Notes under the pieces: generated by a model
The model's input: only the letters and a program-made list of their open reading frames with translations
What the model was told of the DNA's origin: nothing
The model's database searches: none
Made by a program: the position numbers and the translations under genes
From: Centroberyx gerrardi
Lineage: Eukaryota > Chordata > Actinopteri > Beryciformes > Berycidae
NCBI RefSeq assembly: GCF_048128805.1
Contig: NC_136019.1
Location: forward strand, 17,691,381-17,755,380
Direction of reading: 5' to 3'
DNA length: 64,000 bases
Shown here: positions 11,137 through 23,059 of the stretch, piece after piece
How positions within the stretch are numbered: position 1 is the stretch's first letter
Layout: each line of letters begins with the position of its first letter

Positions 11137-11839
11137 ACCTGAGTGCAGCCTTTGATACAGTGGATCACAACATATTAATCCAAAGACTGGAAAGCTGGGT
11201 CGGCCTATCTGGCCCAGTTCTAATAATTTCTCTGTCTCCTTCTGAAACTTTAAGTCTGAAAACAGTGTGTAGACATAGTGTGTGGAGTCCCACAAGGGTC
11301 AGTTCTTGGACCATTGTTATTCAATAGCTCCTTTCACACATGCAGCCTGTTAAATTTAACGGCACTGGGGCCATGTGTGAATAGGAGCCGATGTCCAAAT
11401 GCCAGCAAATCAGTTCCACCAATTTCACTGTTAAAGACGTTGTAACATTTCTGGTAAAGTTCCGTATTGACCGCATGTGTGAACAATGCCATAACATTAC
11501 TGGCTCAAGCACACACAACGTTAGGACGCTCTGATGTAGGACGCTCTGTTGTTGAACTGTGTGAGCCGATCACAAAGTTCTCAAGGAGGTGAAGAGTTTA
11601 TTCCGCGCTGGCTAAGACGTGTAGGAGGGAAATACAAACCACCATACAATGAGCTGTAGCTTTTTGACATGGTATTGGCAAAAATGTCGACTTGGACAGA
11701 TATGCAAATAAGAAAGCTCTTCAGCGTCCGGGTGGACGAAGAGATTAGCCTGCAGCTTCACCTGCCATGTTTTCAAACTGCAGTGACTCCAGCACAAAGG
11801 TTAAACATAGTTTCTGGGAAATGACAACAGAGGAATTTA

Positions 11840-13971
11840 CAGGGATTAAAGCAAAAAAAAATCTTCTGACTGAAATTTTTTTTTTTTTCATATTCCCCAT
11901 CTACAATTTGTAAAACAAGTTACAGAGGAGGCCCCCACATTAGGGCGTGTACACACTGTCCGGCTTTTTTTTTTTTTAGAAAAGGCGGGTGCCGCACCGC
12001 CTTTTTAGAGTGGCCGCTTTTTTTCCACCGTGCGGTCGCTTCCCATAGGTTTTCATGTAAAAAAGGCGGAGGCAGCTGAGAAAAAGGCAGATAGTGTGTA
12101 CACGCCCTTAGCCCTCGACGCCTGCTAAACAAGTAAAATTATGAGATTTCAGCACCACCCCACGCATAACCATTGCTGCTGTTCTCTAATGCAGCCATCA
12201 AGTTGTAAAAAGGCCTTAACCTACACTTTATTTAAATACTTGAGACCAATAGTGTTTTAAGGGAAGAAGATGCTTTTGAACAGCTTTTCTATTGCCAGTT
12301 TGCTTTTACGTAATTTCAATGCTGTTTTCAATCTATGAAATAAAACTGATACTTTTTGCAAGGCTTGACTCAGTTTTTAGTCATACAAATAATCAACCAT
12401 CTACATAACTTTTCAGTGCATATGTTTTTATTTATCTTATTATAACACCAAACAAAACAATGTTTTCTGTTAAGTGAGTCTCTTATCACTTAACAGAAAA
12501 AGACAAAAAAACAAAACTAACAGCACCAGCATTAAAGAACAATAAGTGCAATTCTTGTGCAAAAGTCTCTAGAGTGCTTTTCACTTTTTCTGCTTTTTGG
12601 CAGTGAAACCATGTGCCTGAAGCTTGGCTACACCTGATACCCGTTTCAGGGTTATTTCTGTGGGACTAGGTACAGGTGCAGTGGCTCTGGCTCCATTGTT
12701 TGTATGTAGCCTACATACAACAACGTGACAAAACCCTTCAAAACCCCTATGTCCCACTATAATGGCCACCCATTAAAAGTCTATCTGCATGTTATTTTCT
12801 TTTAATAATAATGTGTTATTCTCTTTCCATTACTCTTGAATTATGCTATGCATTGTGTGTGCTATCAGTTGATTATATTGTATAATGAAGACGGATAGGA
12901 CGTCCTCACAGGCCAAGTACTATAGGGATGAGGGGAAATTAGTGCGCGCATGCAGGTGAACACGGCGTTCGGGCTCATCTAATTGCAAACTGTCACGATT
13001 CTTAGCTGCTGGAATAAACTTTCCTTGTGGATTATTCTCGGTCGGAAGATGTGGGTGGTTGCAAAAGGATTGCTTTCTTCTCGTTCGTCGGAGTGGTGAG
13101 ATTGCAGGTTGCTCCTTTTTGAACCGCGACTTCTCGCTCCTTCTTCGTCACAAACTTTGACTTTGATTGCAATCTTGATTAACTTTATTCGTATTTGAAC
13201 TATTTCTATTGCTTGCTGGACATTAAGACTCTCGTAATTTGGGGGTTTTGGGGTATTTTGTCACGTTTATAAATGTATATTTTGGTGTTAATCTAACGTC
13301 GGCTTGTGTGTAGACTAAAATTGAATGTGCGCGCGTCCGCCGAGATGTGATTAATTGATTAGCCTACTTCAATACACTGTGGGGCTATATTATCGTCTCC
13401 GATTGTTTTGTTATTATACATATTATTGTTATATTGTCAAGAAAGGAAGTGAATGATTTTCAGTTTGTGGCTTTAATTAGTAGCCTAAAAGAAGGCCCTC
13501 CAGCAGCATCAGTAGGCTAGCCTATAGGGCTCCATTACCCGATCCGTCTCCATTACAACATAAGGAACTGATAGTAGACAATCATATGGCAAAATTCACA
13601 AGTAGGCTAATGTAAATAAAATAACATTATAACATTATAGCCTACAGCCATAGCCTATCTGAAAAAGACATGGGGAGCCAAGCCTACATTATCAGCATTC
13701 TAGTCAAAAGACGGATTAGGCATTTGAGAATATTATGGCCTAACGAGAAATATAGGCTATAGGCTATATACATATAATTACCGACATCCAAGTAGATTGT
13801 ATGCCTATACAAATCAGCTACCTATCACTTGGTAGCGCGATTCCTAAGTCCCGTAACACCCCCCTCCCCTCGCTTTTTTTCCCCCTTCGGATCTACACTG
13901 ATCTCATACATGGTCTGTCTGGAATCCAATTGACGGAAATCCGTCGTAGCGACGGAGAACTTTAATCCCTG
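11840..13971. mobile_element. TIR element of 2,132 bp with CAGGGATTAAAG ends
   Basis: TIRs CAGGGATTAAAG and CTTTAATCCCTG with a 6-bp duplication AATTTA (11834-11839 and 13972-13977). The empty site is at about 25,985-25,995. No coding sequence is recognised. It contains a Harbinger-type MITE (11943-12107) and a stretch dense in TAGGCTA/TAGCCTA words (13,360-13,780). Its last 147 bp recur at 30625-30771. Confidence 0.75.
11943..12107. mobile_element. PIF/Harbinger-type MITE, 165 bp
   Basis: Ends GGGCGTGTACACAC and GTGTGTACACGCCC with a 3-bp TTA duplication on both sides, the TSD of PIF/Harbinger elements. It is the third level of nesting inside the L2 fragment. Confidence 0.8.
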
Positions 13972-14144
13972 AATTTAATGGTATTGCCAGTGTTGTGTGA
14001 ATGGTAGCACTACGTAAAAAATGCGGAAAAGCATGTCTTGTGTGAACAACATAGACTGCTACCTTTACTGGAAAAAAGAATCTGGCAATTTTCCAGGTTT
14101 CATGTGTGAAATGGGCTAATCTGGACATGCTCCCTCTTAAATCT

Positions 14145-14697
14145 TGTTACGCCCCGGCCTAGAGGAAACCCTGGCGCAACACGAAAGAGTGATTCCCTCC
14201 TTCCCTGCTCCCAAGCACAACCAGCAAACAAAAGGTTTCAGCCACAAACAGTTCATAGTTTTCATGGGGGAAGACTTCGGGGTGGGTACATGGCCAAAGT
14301 AATAAAAAAAAGAAAGTTAACACAAGTATCCTATTATTACCGTTTGAAAATTACAACCAAAATTACAGGAGACTTACCAAAACTCCTAGCCAAGGAAAAA
14401 ACAGAAGAAAACACAACAAAGGTACAGAACTAATGTGCTGGCAGGTTGGAAGCTGGCAAAGAATGGGGAGACATCTCTGGACAGGTGGGAGCAGTTTTAT
14501 ACTCCGGAGTACTCAGCAGGAACCAATCACCAGTCAGGACACACCTACACAATCACACACAGCAACCAATCACAGCACACCACCTGTTGCTCATCAGACA
14601 CACCCACAGATGAGGGAGAGAGAGAAACACAACACAGAGCAGAGGAACACAACACAATAGTACAGGGAAACCACACATATGACCAGGGGTCATAACA
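14145..14697. mobile_element. Solo LTR (Gypsy-type), 553 bp, in the L2 LINE
   Basis: It starts TGTTACGCCCC and ends GGGTCATAACA (TG...CA with short inverted ends), flanked by a 5-bp duplication AATCT (14140-14144 and 14698-14702). No internal retroviral-type region remains, so it is an old solo LTR. The duplicate at 30945-31497 arose by unit duplication, not by a second insertion, because flank and duplication are the same. Confidence 0.8.
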
Positions 14698-15180
14698 AAT
14701 CTGTCATTCGACATCATAATATACTGTATGTTATCACAATTACACAGATGATACACAACATTACATCTCTTTGGCCTCGGTAATCTGGATCCTGTCACCT
14801 CACTAACCAAATGCATAGAGGACATCAAACACTGGATGTCCCAAGATGTTCTTCAATTAAACAAAGACAAGACAGAGATACTTGTGTTTGGTGCAAAAGC
14901 ACAGAGACATGACATATCTGTTTATCTAGATTCTGTCTTATTAAAGTGCAGTGACCATGTCAGAAATCTTGGTGTCATTATGGATGCAGATCTGAACCTC
15001 CAGTGTCATAAACAACATCACTAGAACCACTTTTTACCACTTACAGAACATTTCCAAAGTAAGATGCTTTTCATCACAGACTCTGAAAAACGTACATGCC
15101 TTTATAACAAGGAGGCTAGATTATTGTAATGCCCTCTGTTGTAACCCAATTATCCAAACGCATTCATGTGATCAGTGTGA

Positions 15181-15286
15181 GATGAACAAATAAACAGCAT
15201 AAAACGCCCCGCCTCTTTCCATTGAAACCGCCTCACTGGAGCTCAGTTATATTAAGAGCCATTGCAGTGATACGGTCATACGCACA
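15181..15286 (+). promoter_or_regulatory. Core promoter region of receptor gene 3
   Basis: Conserved promoter block with ATAAAAC box, CCCCGCC, CCATTGAAACC and ATATTAAG. It lies directly after the LINE end; the rbm14b exon copy is missing in this unit. Confidence 0.5.
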
Positions 15287-17009
15287 ATGATGAGCTATAC
15301 CTTGGTAACAGCTTTACTTCTCTGCAACCTGAGTAAGTACTGATATTAAATTATTCACTAACTGCATCGCTAACTTCTCATCAATATAGTAATTCACCAG
15401 AATTGAAACTTATAAGTAATTAATAACTTATCAACCTAGGATTAAATCACTTTTTCTTTTTGGTGTTTGTTTCAGGCTGGATCCCTGTCTCGGTTTCTGA
15501 GTCTCAGACTGTGGAGGTCCAGCCTGGTGAAGAAGTCACGTTGATGTGCACCAACATTTCCAGTTCTCCCATTTACTCAGAGTGGTTCAGACTGGGCAAC
15601 AGATCCGAGCCCTGCTGTATCTCCTCTATGTACAAGTCAGATGTCAACGCTTGGTTCTGTGATGGTTTTCAAAATGGCAAATTTGAAATGAGATCCAACA
15701 TCTCCACTCTCTTTCTCAAAATCAAGCAAGTGGATTTATCTGACTCTGGACTTTATTTCTGTGGGTTTTACCGAGACGGAGACACAGTCATTGTCAATGC
15801 AACTTATTTAAAGGTTCAAGGTAAGATCATCATTAAGTCTTGTCTGTCTTTTGGTTCCCATTCATGACTATTATGTCTTTCTCAGGAGACTTATATCTCA
15901 AATCCTCACAGTAGCCGCAAAACAACATATAGACAAAAAGTAACTGATATGTGGCCTATTTAATCATTGTCAAAATAGGATTATGTGTTATACAGTCAAA
16001 ATAAAATAAAGATGAAGTTTCCTTCATCATCTTTTTTAAAGGCAGTGGTGAATTTGATGACAAAGTGGATACCTTGTGTAAAAGTAAGATTCTCCTCCCT
16101 TTGTCAATTGTTTGAATGTAAAACAGCTCCTCTGTGGTCAGTTTTGTCCATTTTAGCATTAGTCAGGTCTAAAACCACTAAAGGAGAATTCAGAGAGTCT
16201 AATATAATAATCCTTAGTTCCTGTAGAAGAGTCTGATGGAATAACAAGTCTGGCTTCTGTGATCCTGGGTGGTGTGACTGTTTTCCTCGTTATGGTCATC
16301 GTCGGTCTGGTTCTCAAAATCAGGCAACTTCAGACAGGTACTTTCTGAGAGATATGTGTCATATTTTATTGCACATTCTCTTTTAATTTGTGTCAATATG
16401 ATGGACAAATCCAAAACTTCCTGCTGCATCAAAATGCATTGAAAACAGCAATGTTTGTGGACGATGATAATTAACTGACTAGACTGATTTTCCCTGTTAT
16501 TTAGCTGCTAAAGAAGAACTGCAGCCACAAAGAAGCGAGGTGAATCCAATTTTAAGATTTACTTTTATATGTTCTATGGTTTAACACTAGAAAAAGAAAA
16601 AAAATGCTATCCGCACACTTCTGTCAGATGCAAAAGTACTATTTATTCAGGTATATTTTCGGTCAATGGGCCTTACTTTGATGAAGCATTTTCCTCTTTC
16701 TAGTGTTATGCCTTATCTTCCAGCACCTTCATTTTTGGGTGTGCGGTTTAATTCTGTATTAAATGTTCTATGGTTTAAAAGGTGCTGGAATCATTATAAG
16801 TCATGATTATGCTACTAAAGATGTTTGTTTCTCTGACAAACTCAGCTATGTGAGATGTGTGTGATTGTGTGTACTCTTATTTACAGAATCTGGACTCAGA
16901 TGAGCTGAAGTACGCAGCGCTGAGTTTCCATCCAAAACCAAAGAAAAGCAGGAGGCCCGCATCAGAGAAAGAGGTGGAAACTAATGTTGTGTATGCTGCC
17001 ACCAGATAG
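15287..17009 (+). CDS. Receptor gene 3: single-V-domain receptor with ITIM and stalk cysteine
   Basis: Exons 15287-15332, 15476-15820, 16042-16083, 16227-16337, 16505-16539, 16887-17009; 702 nt, 233 aa. Ig domain as in gene 1 with both core cysteines, CC and FCDGF. The stalk GSGEFDDKVDTLCK has a cysteine close to the membrane, a possible disulfide dimer site. Exon 4 begins KESDG. The tail has ITIM LKYAAL and [10 protein letters not shown]. Intron 5 holds an insertion shared with gene 0. AATAAA is at 17099-17104. Intact as read. Confidence 0.88.
16584..16763. repeat. Retroposon-like insertion in intron 5 of gene 3
   Basis: An insert of about 180-190 bp is flanked by a direct repeat of about 14 bp (TGTTCTATGGTTTA) that occurs once in most sister genes. 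Long variable duplications suggest LINE-type insertion. The family is not recognised. The same insert is at the left edge of the window (1-100). Confidence 0.5.
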
Positions 17010-17254
17010 GACCATGAAGACACTGGAAATGCAACTCAGGGTGGAACTGATGCTTTGTTGTACTATTCTTGTTTTATTGTCACTGGGGAATTTTTTTTAA
17101 TAAAGATCCAATGTTAATGCAAAATGTACATCCTCTTGCTAGTGCTGAGGTTTGATTTTCACCTGTTTTGTCATCTTTCTCTCTCTCACTTTGTCAAAAC
17201 TAAATCTTCCTCTAATTTTGCCTACCTTAGATCTCAATCTGAAAGCAGTAGAAT

Positions 17255-18150
17255 ATGATTGATGTGTGACAGAGGAGGGGCCAGTATCACTGTCCAAATT
17301 CCCTTATAGAGAGAGTTAGATGGGCGTCTGCAGCAGGGGAGGAGCAAGTTAGGTAGACATCACTTCTTTGACAGGAAGAGACAGCACAGTGTGGCCTGAG
17401 AGGAAAGCAGCAAATACTGACATACTTGCTGTCTGTCATGTAAACAAATACCTGCCTCTAAGCTTGTATAGAAGTTCTCACATCAATGTAGAAATGGTAT
17501 TCTTTAGCATTTCTATATTTTATTGGTTATTTTAACTTCTGATATAGCCTTATATGTCTTTGGTCTATACTGGTAAGTCAAATGTGTGAATGAAAAATAC
17601 AAAGATACAGCAGCATTTCAGTTTTCTATCCTTGGTCCTGCTTCTGTGTGTCTTGTGCTTTTCCTGATGTTTGTCTTTTATCATTCTGTTCTACGATTGA
17701 TTGTTGAACTTGTTCATGCAACAAGTCTTTATGGCCCTCTGTCATTTTCCACAACAGAGACGAACAGCACTGTCTATCTGAGCCAGCAAGGTCTCAACCA
17801 CAGGAAGACTGGCCTTCAGCTCTATGAATTGTAACCACACGCAACAACAAAGGCCTCACTGTTTCCACACAACAACAATGATACTTGATCAAAGACAATT
17901 TCTTTGCTTATAAGATGTGCAGATTATTTTTGTGTTGTATTTGTAGAGATTCAAACGGGGGAAATGTTATTCCTTTTATCACTTGACTCTCTTGTCTAAA
18001 CATGGTGCATCAGCTGTCGCTTTCAAATTTGAATAAAAAGATGCCTGATGCAACCCAACACTTCTATAGGCAGATATGAAAGGGTTACATTGTGAAAATG
18101 AGATGTCATACACATGTTCAACTCAACAGAAAATGACTTCATGACTCCAC
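17255..18150. other. Conserved downstream block (after gene 3)
   Basis: Block as at 560-1510. In this copy and after gene 6 the middle part has a different 17,630-17,720 segment, giving an 82-aa open frame (17586-17834) with a hydrophobic run (VCLVLFLMFVFY). It is near-identical to 34182-34430. Coding status is unproven. Confidence 0.45.
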
Positions 18151-18154
18151 ATCT

Positions 18155-18732
18155 TCTGCCACCAACTGTCACCTCACTCCATCGGCCACCCCAAGTATCA
18201 GCACCCTGCTGAGAGGCAGGACCACTGCCATTGCACTCAGACTCACTTGTCCTTCAAGCAACCTAGGGTCCCAAAGACTAACCGCCGCCCCCTAAAGACT
18301 ATAAAGGCTGTGATGCCATTCTGATGCCAGCCTCAAGCCTTCACATGAATCAAAATGACCATGGTGAACGACCTGGAAAAAGCTCGGGCCCTAAACCGGG
18401 AGTTATCCATCCTCTTGGTAAAAGTAGCTATTGAACCTGTGGACCCCCTGATACAGCCTGGGGTGATCTATTCCACTTATTTTCTCGTCAAAAAGAAAGA
18501 TGGTGGTTTTCACCCAGTCCTGAAATTAAAGGGGCTCAGTGTGTTCTTAAAAACTATGTCGTTCTATATGTTAAGCACAGCAGACATTTTTCAGGAAGTT
18601 GCCCGAGAAGATTGGGTCACATCTATCGACTTGAAGGAGGCCTATTTTCATGTTCCTATTGCACCTCACTACAAAGAGTTTCTTTGTTTTGCCTTGAAAA
18701 AAAGAAAGAAAAATATTGCCTAAAACTGTTGC
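18155..18732 (+). mobile_element. DIRS-type relic, reverse transcriptase part (unit 4)
   Basis: A translated stretch from 18355 shows the DIRS-type RT order: VKKKDGGFHPVL, then TSIDLKEAYFHVPIAPHYKE. It is a partial, broken fossil, nearly identical to 42458-42826 in unit 8. Confidence 0.75.
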
Positions 18733-18738
18733 TGATAG

Positions 18739-20490
18739 TGTAACCCAGCTGAACAAACGGGTTAAAATAGAAATGAATTAAGTTATAAACAATTGAACTA
18801 TTGACTTAAGTTTTAAGTTAATGCTTTTATTTCCATTATTGGATACTACAGTTGTGATAACTTAGTCAAATCTTTTGTTTCACCCATTCCCAATCCTTAC
18901 TAAAATCAACCGGAAGTTGCGCAGTGCAGTTTTACGAGCAGAAAAAAGCGCGTGATACAGTTCCTTCAAGTCGCCATGTTGAGCTAAAAGTAGTTGCTCC
19001 GTGTAACAATGTTGAGCTTCACAAAACTTGAGAAACAGTAAGAACTAAGGCAAAACGGTTATTGAAGAGCAGTTATCAGATGATAGTGAAACGGTTTCCC
19101 TGCAGAAGCCACGAGACCGCCAGAAGTGCCAGTTTCATCTTAATTAGTTGCATTTCACATGCCTCAGTAAGCTAGCTTCTCAGTTCCATTGTGCTAGTTT
19201 TGTTGTGTGTTAGCAAGGAAGTTATTTCCATGTAAAGCCCATTCTAGCATTTTACTGTGGTTTGTGAATATCAAGTGTCTAAAGGGAAACGTATTTGATG
19301 CTTAAAGTGTAAGTTTCATAGTAATATTCGCCATGTTACTAAAAGAGAAAAAACGGGAATTTCTTCTAATGTGGCGTTCTTAATCATTTACTCCTCATGT
19401 TGCTAGAGATGATTAAGTGATTTGTCAAGCAGTATTTTTGATAAGAAATAGTGAACTACGAAATTTAGTTTTACTGTTACTGCTAAGTAACAGTAAAATA
19501 ACAGTAAAATTTGTCAAAATGATTGTGCTTACTCAATTGGTGAAATAGGTACTGTGTTTCTACAGAAAAATACAATTTTGCTTTCACTGAAAGGGTAAGG
19601 TTTGTAGGTTCAATGTTTAATGTGTAAGATATATGCGTTTATTGCTTACTCAAATATTGGCTAAGTTGAAACAGTTTAATTCTAATTTCATGTCTGATAT
19701 TTGTATTGTGTTAATATATGCTAAGCATTTTGTTAGAACAAAATAATTCTAATATCATTTGAGAATTTGAAAGTTGAACTAGAGAGTAACAAATAATTTT
19801 CAATATGTAAAGTATTTGCATTCAGTCAGCGCTTACTTTGATGTTGTTATGATCTGGTATGATGTTGCACATCATAAGAGAAACATAAGATGAGATATAA
19901 AGGAAAGCAGAACAGAGACTATAAGCCTGTTTGTAAATGCAGGTCAGGTCTTTTATTGAGTGAGAAGATCCAGTGAAGAAGATCCAACAATTCCAGTAGA
20001 TGGCGAGCCTCCCAGCTTGATTTCCAGGAACCCGGATTTACATTGCCACTGTATCTGCCTTGTGGTAGGATCGTGCCAGTCACCTGGATTGGTACCAACT
20101 CGAACGCACGTTATACTTAAAGAGTGCACTCTGACTCATCAGACTCTGACAGATCAGACCTCCATCTGATCTGAACTCAAACAAAGTTGACTTTGACCAA
20201 TTTTCCTCTATGGTCATCAGACACTGACTTGGAAGTTACTTGAAACTGTGGAGAAATCCCACATAAGGACAATTGATACAACTAAGGTCAATTTTCTTTG
20301 GTTTAAAGGGTCCAGTTTTTTATTTTTCATATTCATGTAAATGTGATGCAAGTTGCATTGTTTTGCTGTTCATAGGCAAACTAAAGTTGCAGTTAACTGA
20401 ATTACTTGTGTTGTGTCTATGGTTATTGCACTCCAAACTTAGCTCGTTCCAAACCTAGAGCGAGGTGTACTTACCCAGGAGTGGGTTACA
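18739..20490. mobile_element. Inserted element, 1,752 bp, TG...CA ends (probable solo LTR)
   Basis: Ends TGTAACCCA and TGGGTTACA, flanked by a 4-bp duplication ATAG (18735-18738 and 20491-20494). Unit 8 has the exact empty site (about 42,838-42,842). TG...CA ends and a short duplication suggest a long solo LTR (BEL or Gypsy group). A non-autonomous TIR element is the alternative. No coding capacity is recognised. Confidence 0.6.
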
Positions 20491-20975
20491 ATAGGATTCA
20501 GCTTCCTGTGTCACACACAATATCAGAACTCTAATTATTAGTTAATTATGATTAGTTGAAAAAAAGTTGTGTTAAAATAACTACAGGTAATAATAATAAT
20601 AGTGACAACAATAATGACAAGTAAAACAATTCGGGGGAAAATCAATACAAGTGTAAAAACTGTCCCAAAATAATAAAAAAAATGAGGCAATACAGTTCCT
20701 CCTGTGAGCGTTGCTGGGGAACGTAACGTGCTCCGCCAGACAGGGAGGGGATAGTGTCACGTACATCAGGAGACAGTGTGCGGCGACGCAGTCGGACGAC
20801 GATCCTGTCGGATAGTTAAAACCTGAAAAAAGAGCAAATCACACAAGTCAACTGTCTGCAACTGTAGATACAAGGCACGTTGTTCCATCTTAACAGTCTA
20901 CATCTTTACTATTATCTCGAGTTCTGCAGCTTGTGTTTAGTTCTTCAGTCATAGAGAGACCAGACTCAGATTTAA
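20491..20975 (-). pseudogene. Copy of the rbm14b-like terminal exon and acceptor (unit 4)
   Basis: This is one of the two best preserved copies. It is close to identical to 54,290-54,650, including the GC-rich part around 20,700-20,815 and the minus-strand acceptor TTTTTTCAG/G (exon side at 20822). It lies upstream of receptor gene 4. Confidence 0.8.
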
Positions 20976-21190
20976 ATGTTGAATTTCCTACAACAGCTCT
21001 GACCTGCTCAGTGACATCATTTTCAAAACTGAGGTTACCAAAACTTCCCTGTTGTGTTGACAATCGATTTAAGTTTTTTAAACAAGCTTTGATATATTTT
21101 GTGTATATTTTTGGGCATATGTTGGAAGATGAGCAAGAAGGATCAAATAACATGGGCTGAAGAATAATAAATGTGTGAGGCCAGTGTGAG

Positions 21191-21294
21191 CGAACAAATA
21201 AACAGCATAAAACGCCCCGCCTCTTTCCATTGAAACCCCCTCACTGGAGTTCAGTTATATTAAGTGCCATTGCAGTGATACGGTCATATGCACA
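21191..21294 (+). promoter_or_regulatory. Core promoter region of receptor gene 4
   Basis: Conserved promoter block with ATAAAAC, CCCCGCC, CCATTGAAACC and ATATTAAG before the ATG. Confidence 0.5.
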
Positions 21295-22795
21295 ATGATG
21301 AGCTATACCTTGGTAACAGCTTTACTTCTCTGCAACCTGAGTAAGTACTAATATTAAATTATTCACTAACTGCACCGCTAACTTCTCATCAATATAGTAA
21401 CTCACCAGAATTGAAACTTATAACTAATTAATAACTTATCAACCTAGGATTAAATCACTTTTTCTTTTTGGTGTTTGTTTCAGGCTGGATCCCTGTCTCG
21501 GTTTCTGAGTCTCAGACTGTGGAGGTCCAGCCTGGTGAAGAAGTCACGTTGACGTGCACCAACATTTCCAGTTCTCCCATTTACTCAGAGTGGTTCAGAG
21601 TGGTCAACAGATCTGAGCCCTGCTGTATCTCCTCTATGTACAAGTCAGATGACAACCCTTGGTTCTGTGATGGTTTTCAAAATGGCAAATTTGAAATGAG
21701 ATCCAACATCTCCACTCTCTTTCTCAAAATCAAGCAAGTGGATTTATCTGACTCTGGACTTTATTTCTGTGGGTTTTACCGAGACGGAGACACAGTCATT
21801 GTCAATGCAACTTATTTAAAGGTTCAAGGTAAGATCATCATTAAGTCTTGTCTGTGTTTTGGTTCCCATTCATGACTATTATGTCTTTCTCATGATACTT
21901 ATATCTCAAATCCTCACAGTAAGTAAGGATTAGTAAAGTAACTCATATGTGGCCTATTTAATCATTGTCAAAATAGGATTATGTGTTATACAGTCAAAAT
22001 AAAATAAAGATGAAGTTTTTTTCATCATCTTTTTTAAAGGCAGTGGTGAATTTGATGACGAAGTGGATACCTTGTGTAAAAGTAAGATTCTCCTCCCTTT
22101 GTCAATTGTTTGAATGTAAAACAGCTCCTCTGTACTCAGTTTTGTCCATTTTAGCATTAACCAGGTCTAAAACCACTAAAGGAGAGTTCAGAGAGTCTAA
22201 TATAATCATCCTTAGTTCTTGTAGAAAAGCCCGATGGAATAACAAGCCTGGCTTCTGTGATCCTGGGTGGTGTGACTGTTTTCCTCGTTATGGTCATCGT
22301 CGGTCTGGTTCTCAAAATCAGCCAACTTCAGACAGGTACTTTCTGAGAGCTATCTGTTATATTTTATTGCACATTCTCTTATAAGTTGTGTCAATGTGAT
22401 GGACAAATCCAAAACTTCCTGCTGCACCAAAATGCATTGACAAAAGTGATGTTTTTGGACAATAACAATCAATTAACTGACTATATTGATTCTGTCTGTT
22501 ATTTAGCTGCTAAAGAAGAACTGCAGCCGCAAAGAAGCGAGGTGAATCCAATTTTAAGATTGACTTTTAAATGTTCTATGCTTTAAAAGGTGCTGGAATT
22601 ACTTCAAGTCATTTGTCTCTGACAAACTCAGCTATGTGAGATGTGTGTGATTGTGTGTACTCTTATTTACAGAATCTGGACTCAGATGAGCTGAAGTACA
22701 CAGCGCTGAGTTTCCATCCAAAACCAAAGAGAAGCAGGAGGCCCGCATCAGAGAAAGAGGTGGAACCTAATGTTGTGTATGCTGCCACCAGATAG
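21295..22795 (+). CDS. Receptor gene 4: single-V-domain receptor with ITIM and stalk cysteine
   Basis: Exons 21295-21340, 21484-21828, 22040-22081, 22225-22335, 22507-22541, 22673-22795; 702 nt, 233 aa. Ig domain with VTLTCTN instead of the usual LMC context and SDDNPWFCDGF. The stalk GSGEFDDEVDTLCK carries a cysteine. The juxtamembrane reads KISQLQT where others have KIRQLQT, so one basic anchor residue is lost. The ITIM is LKYTAL, which still fits the consensus, and NVVYAATR is kept. AATAAA is at 22890-22895. Intact as read. Confidence 0.88.
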
Positions 22796-23059
22796 GACCA
22801 TGAAGACACTGGAAATGCAACTCAGGGTGGAACTGATGTTATTGTATCGTTCTCATATTTTTGCTTGTGTGTGTTCTCTTCATCATTGGAATAAACAGTC
22901 AAATTTTGTTATAAAGATCCAATGTTCATGCAAGATTTACATCCTCTTGTTAGTGATGAGGTTTGATCCTCACCTGTTTCTTCATTTTTCTCTCTCTCAC
23001 TGCCGAAACCAAATCTTCCTCTTATTTTGCCTACCTTAGATCTCAATCTGACAGAAAAA

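Larger units (their letters stand above)
11335..14118. mobile_element. TIR DNA element in the L2 LINE (TA-flanked), itself carrying insertions
   Basis: Inverted ends TAGCTCCTTTCACACATG and CATGTGTGAAATGGGCTA. The flanking dinucleotide TA may be the target duplication. The same element, without the 11840-13971 insertion, is at 24194-26128. No transposase ORF is recognised. The superfamily is not certain; a TA duplication would fit Tc1/mariner-like elements. Confidence 0.65.
9741..15145 (+). mobile_element. L2-clade LINE fragment (reverse transcriptase), interrupted by nested insertions
   Basis: LINE pieces read [19 protein letters not shown] (palm start) at about 11,138-11,200 and, after the insertions, HWMSQDVLQLNKDKTEILVFG and VRNLGVIMDADLNL at 14,830-15,000, then a LDYCNAL-type end. 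This is the usual L2/CR1-group RT order. It is 5' truncated at 9,741 and joined directly to the receptor unit at both ends. Between the pieces sit a hAT element with another hAT inside it, a TA-flanked TIR element holding two more elements, and a solo LTR. No intact ORF. Confidence 0.8.

Noticed and set aside
18355-18723. 122-codon frames (also at 42458) as host genes
   Set aside because: They show DIRS-type reverse transcriptase motifs and lie in relics repeated across units.
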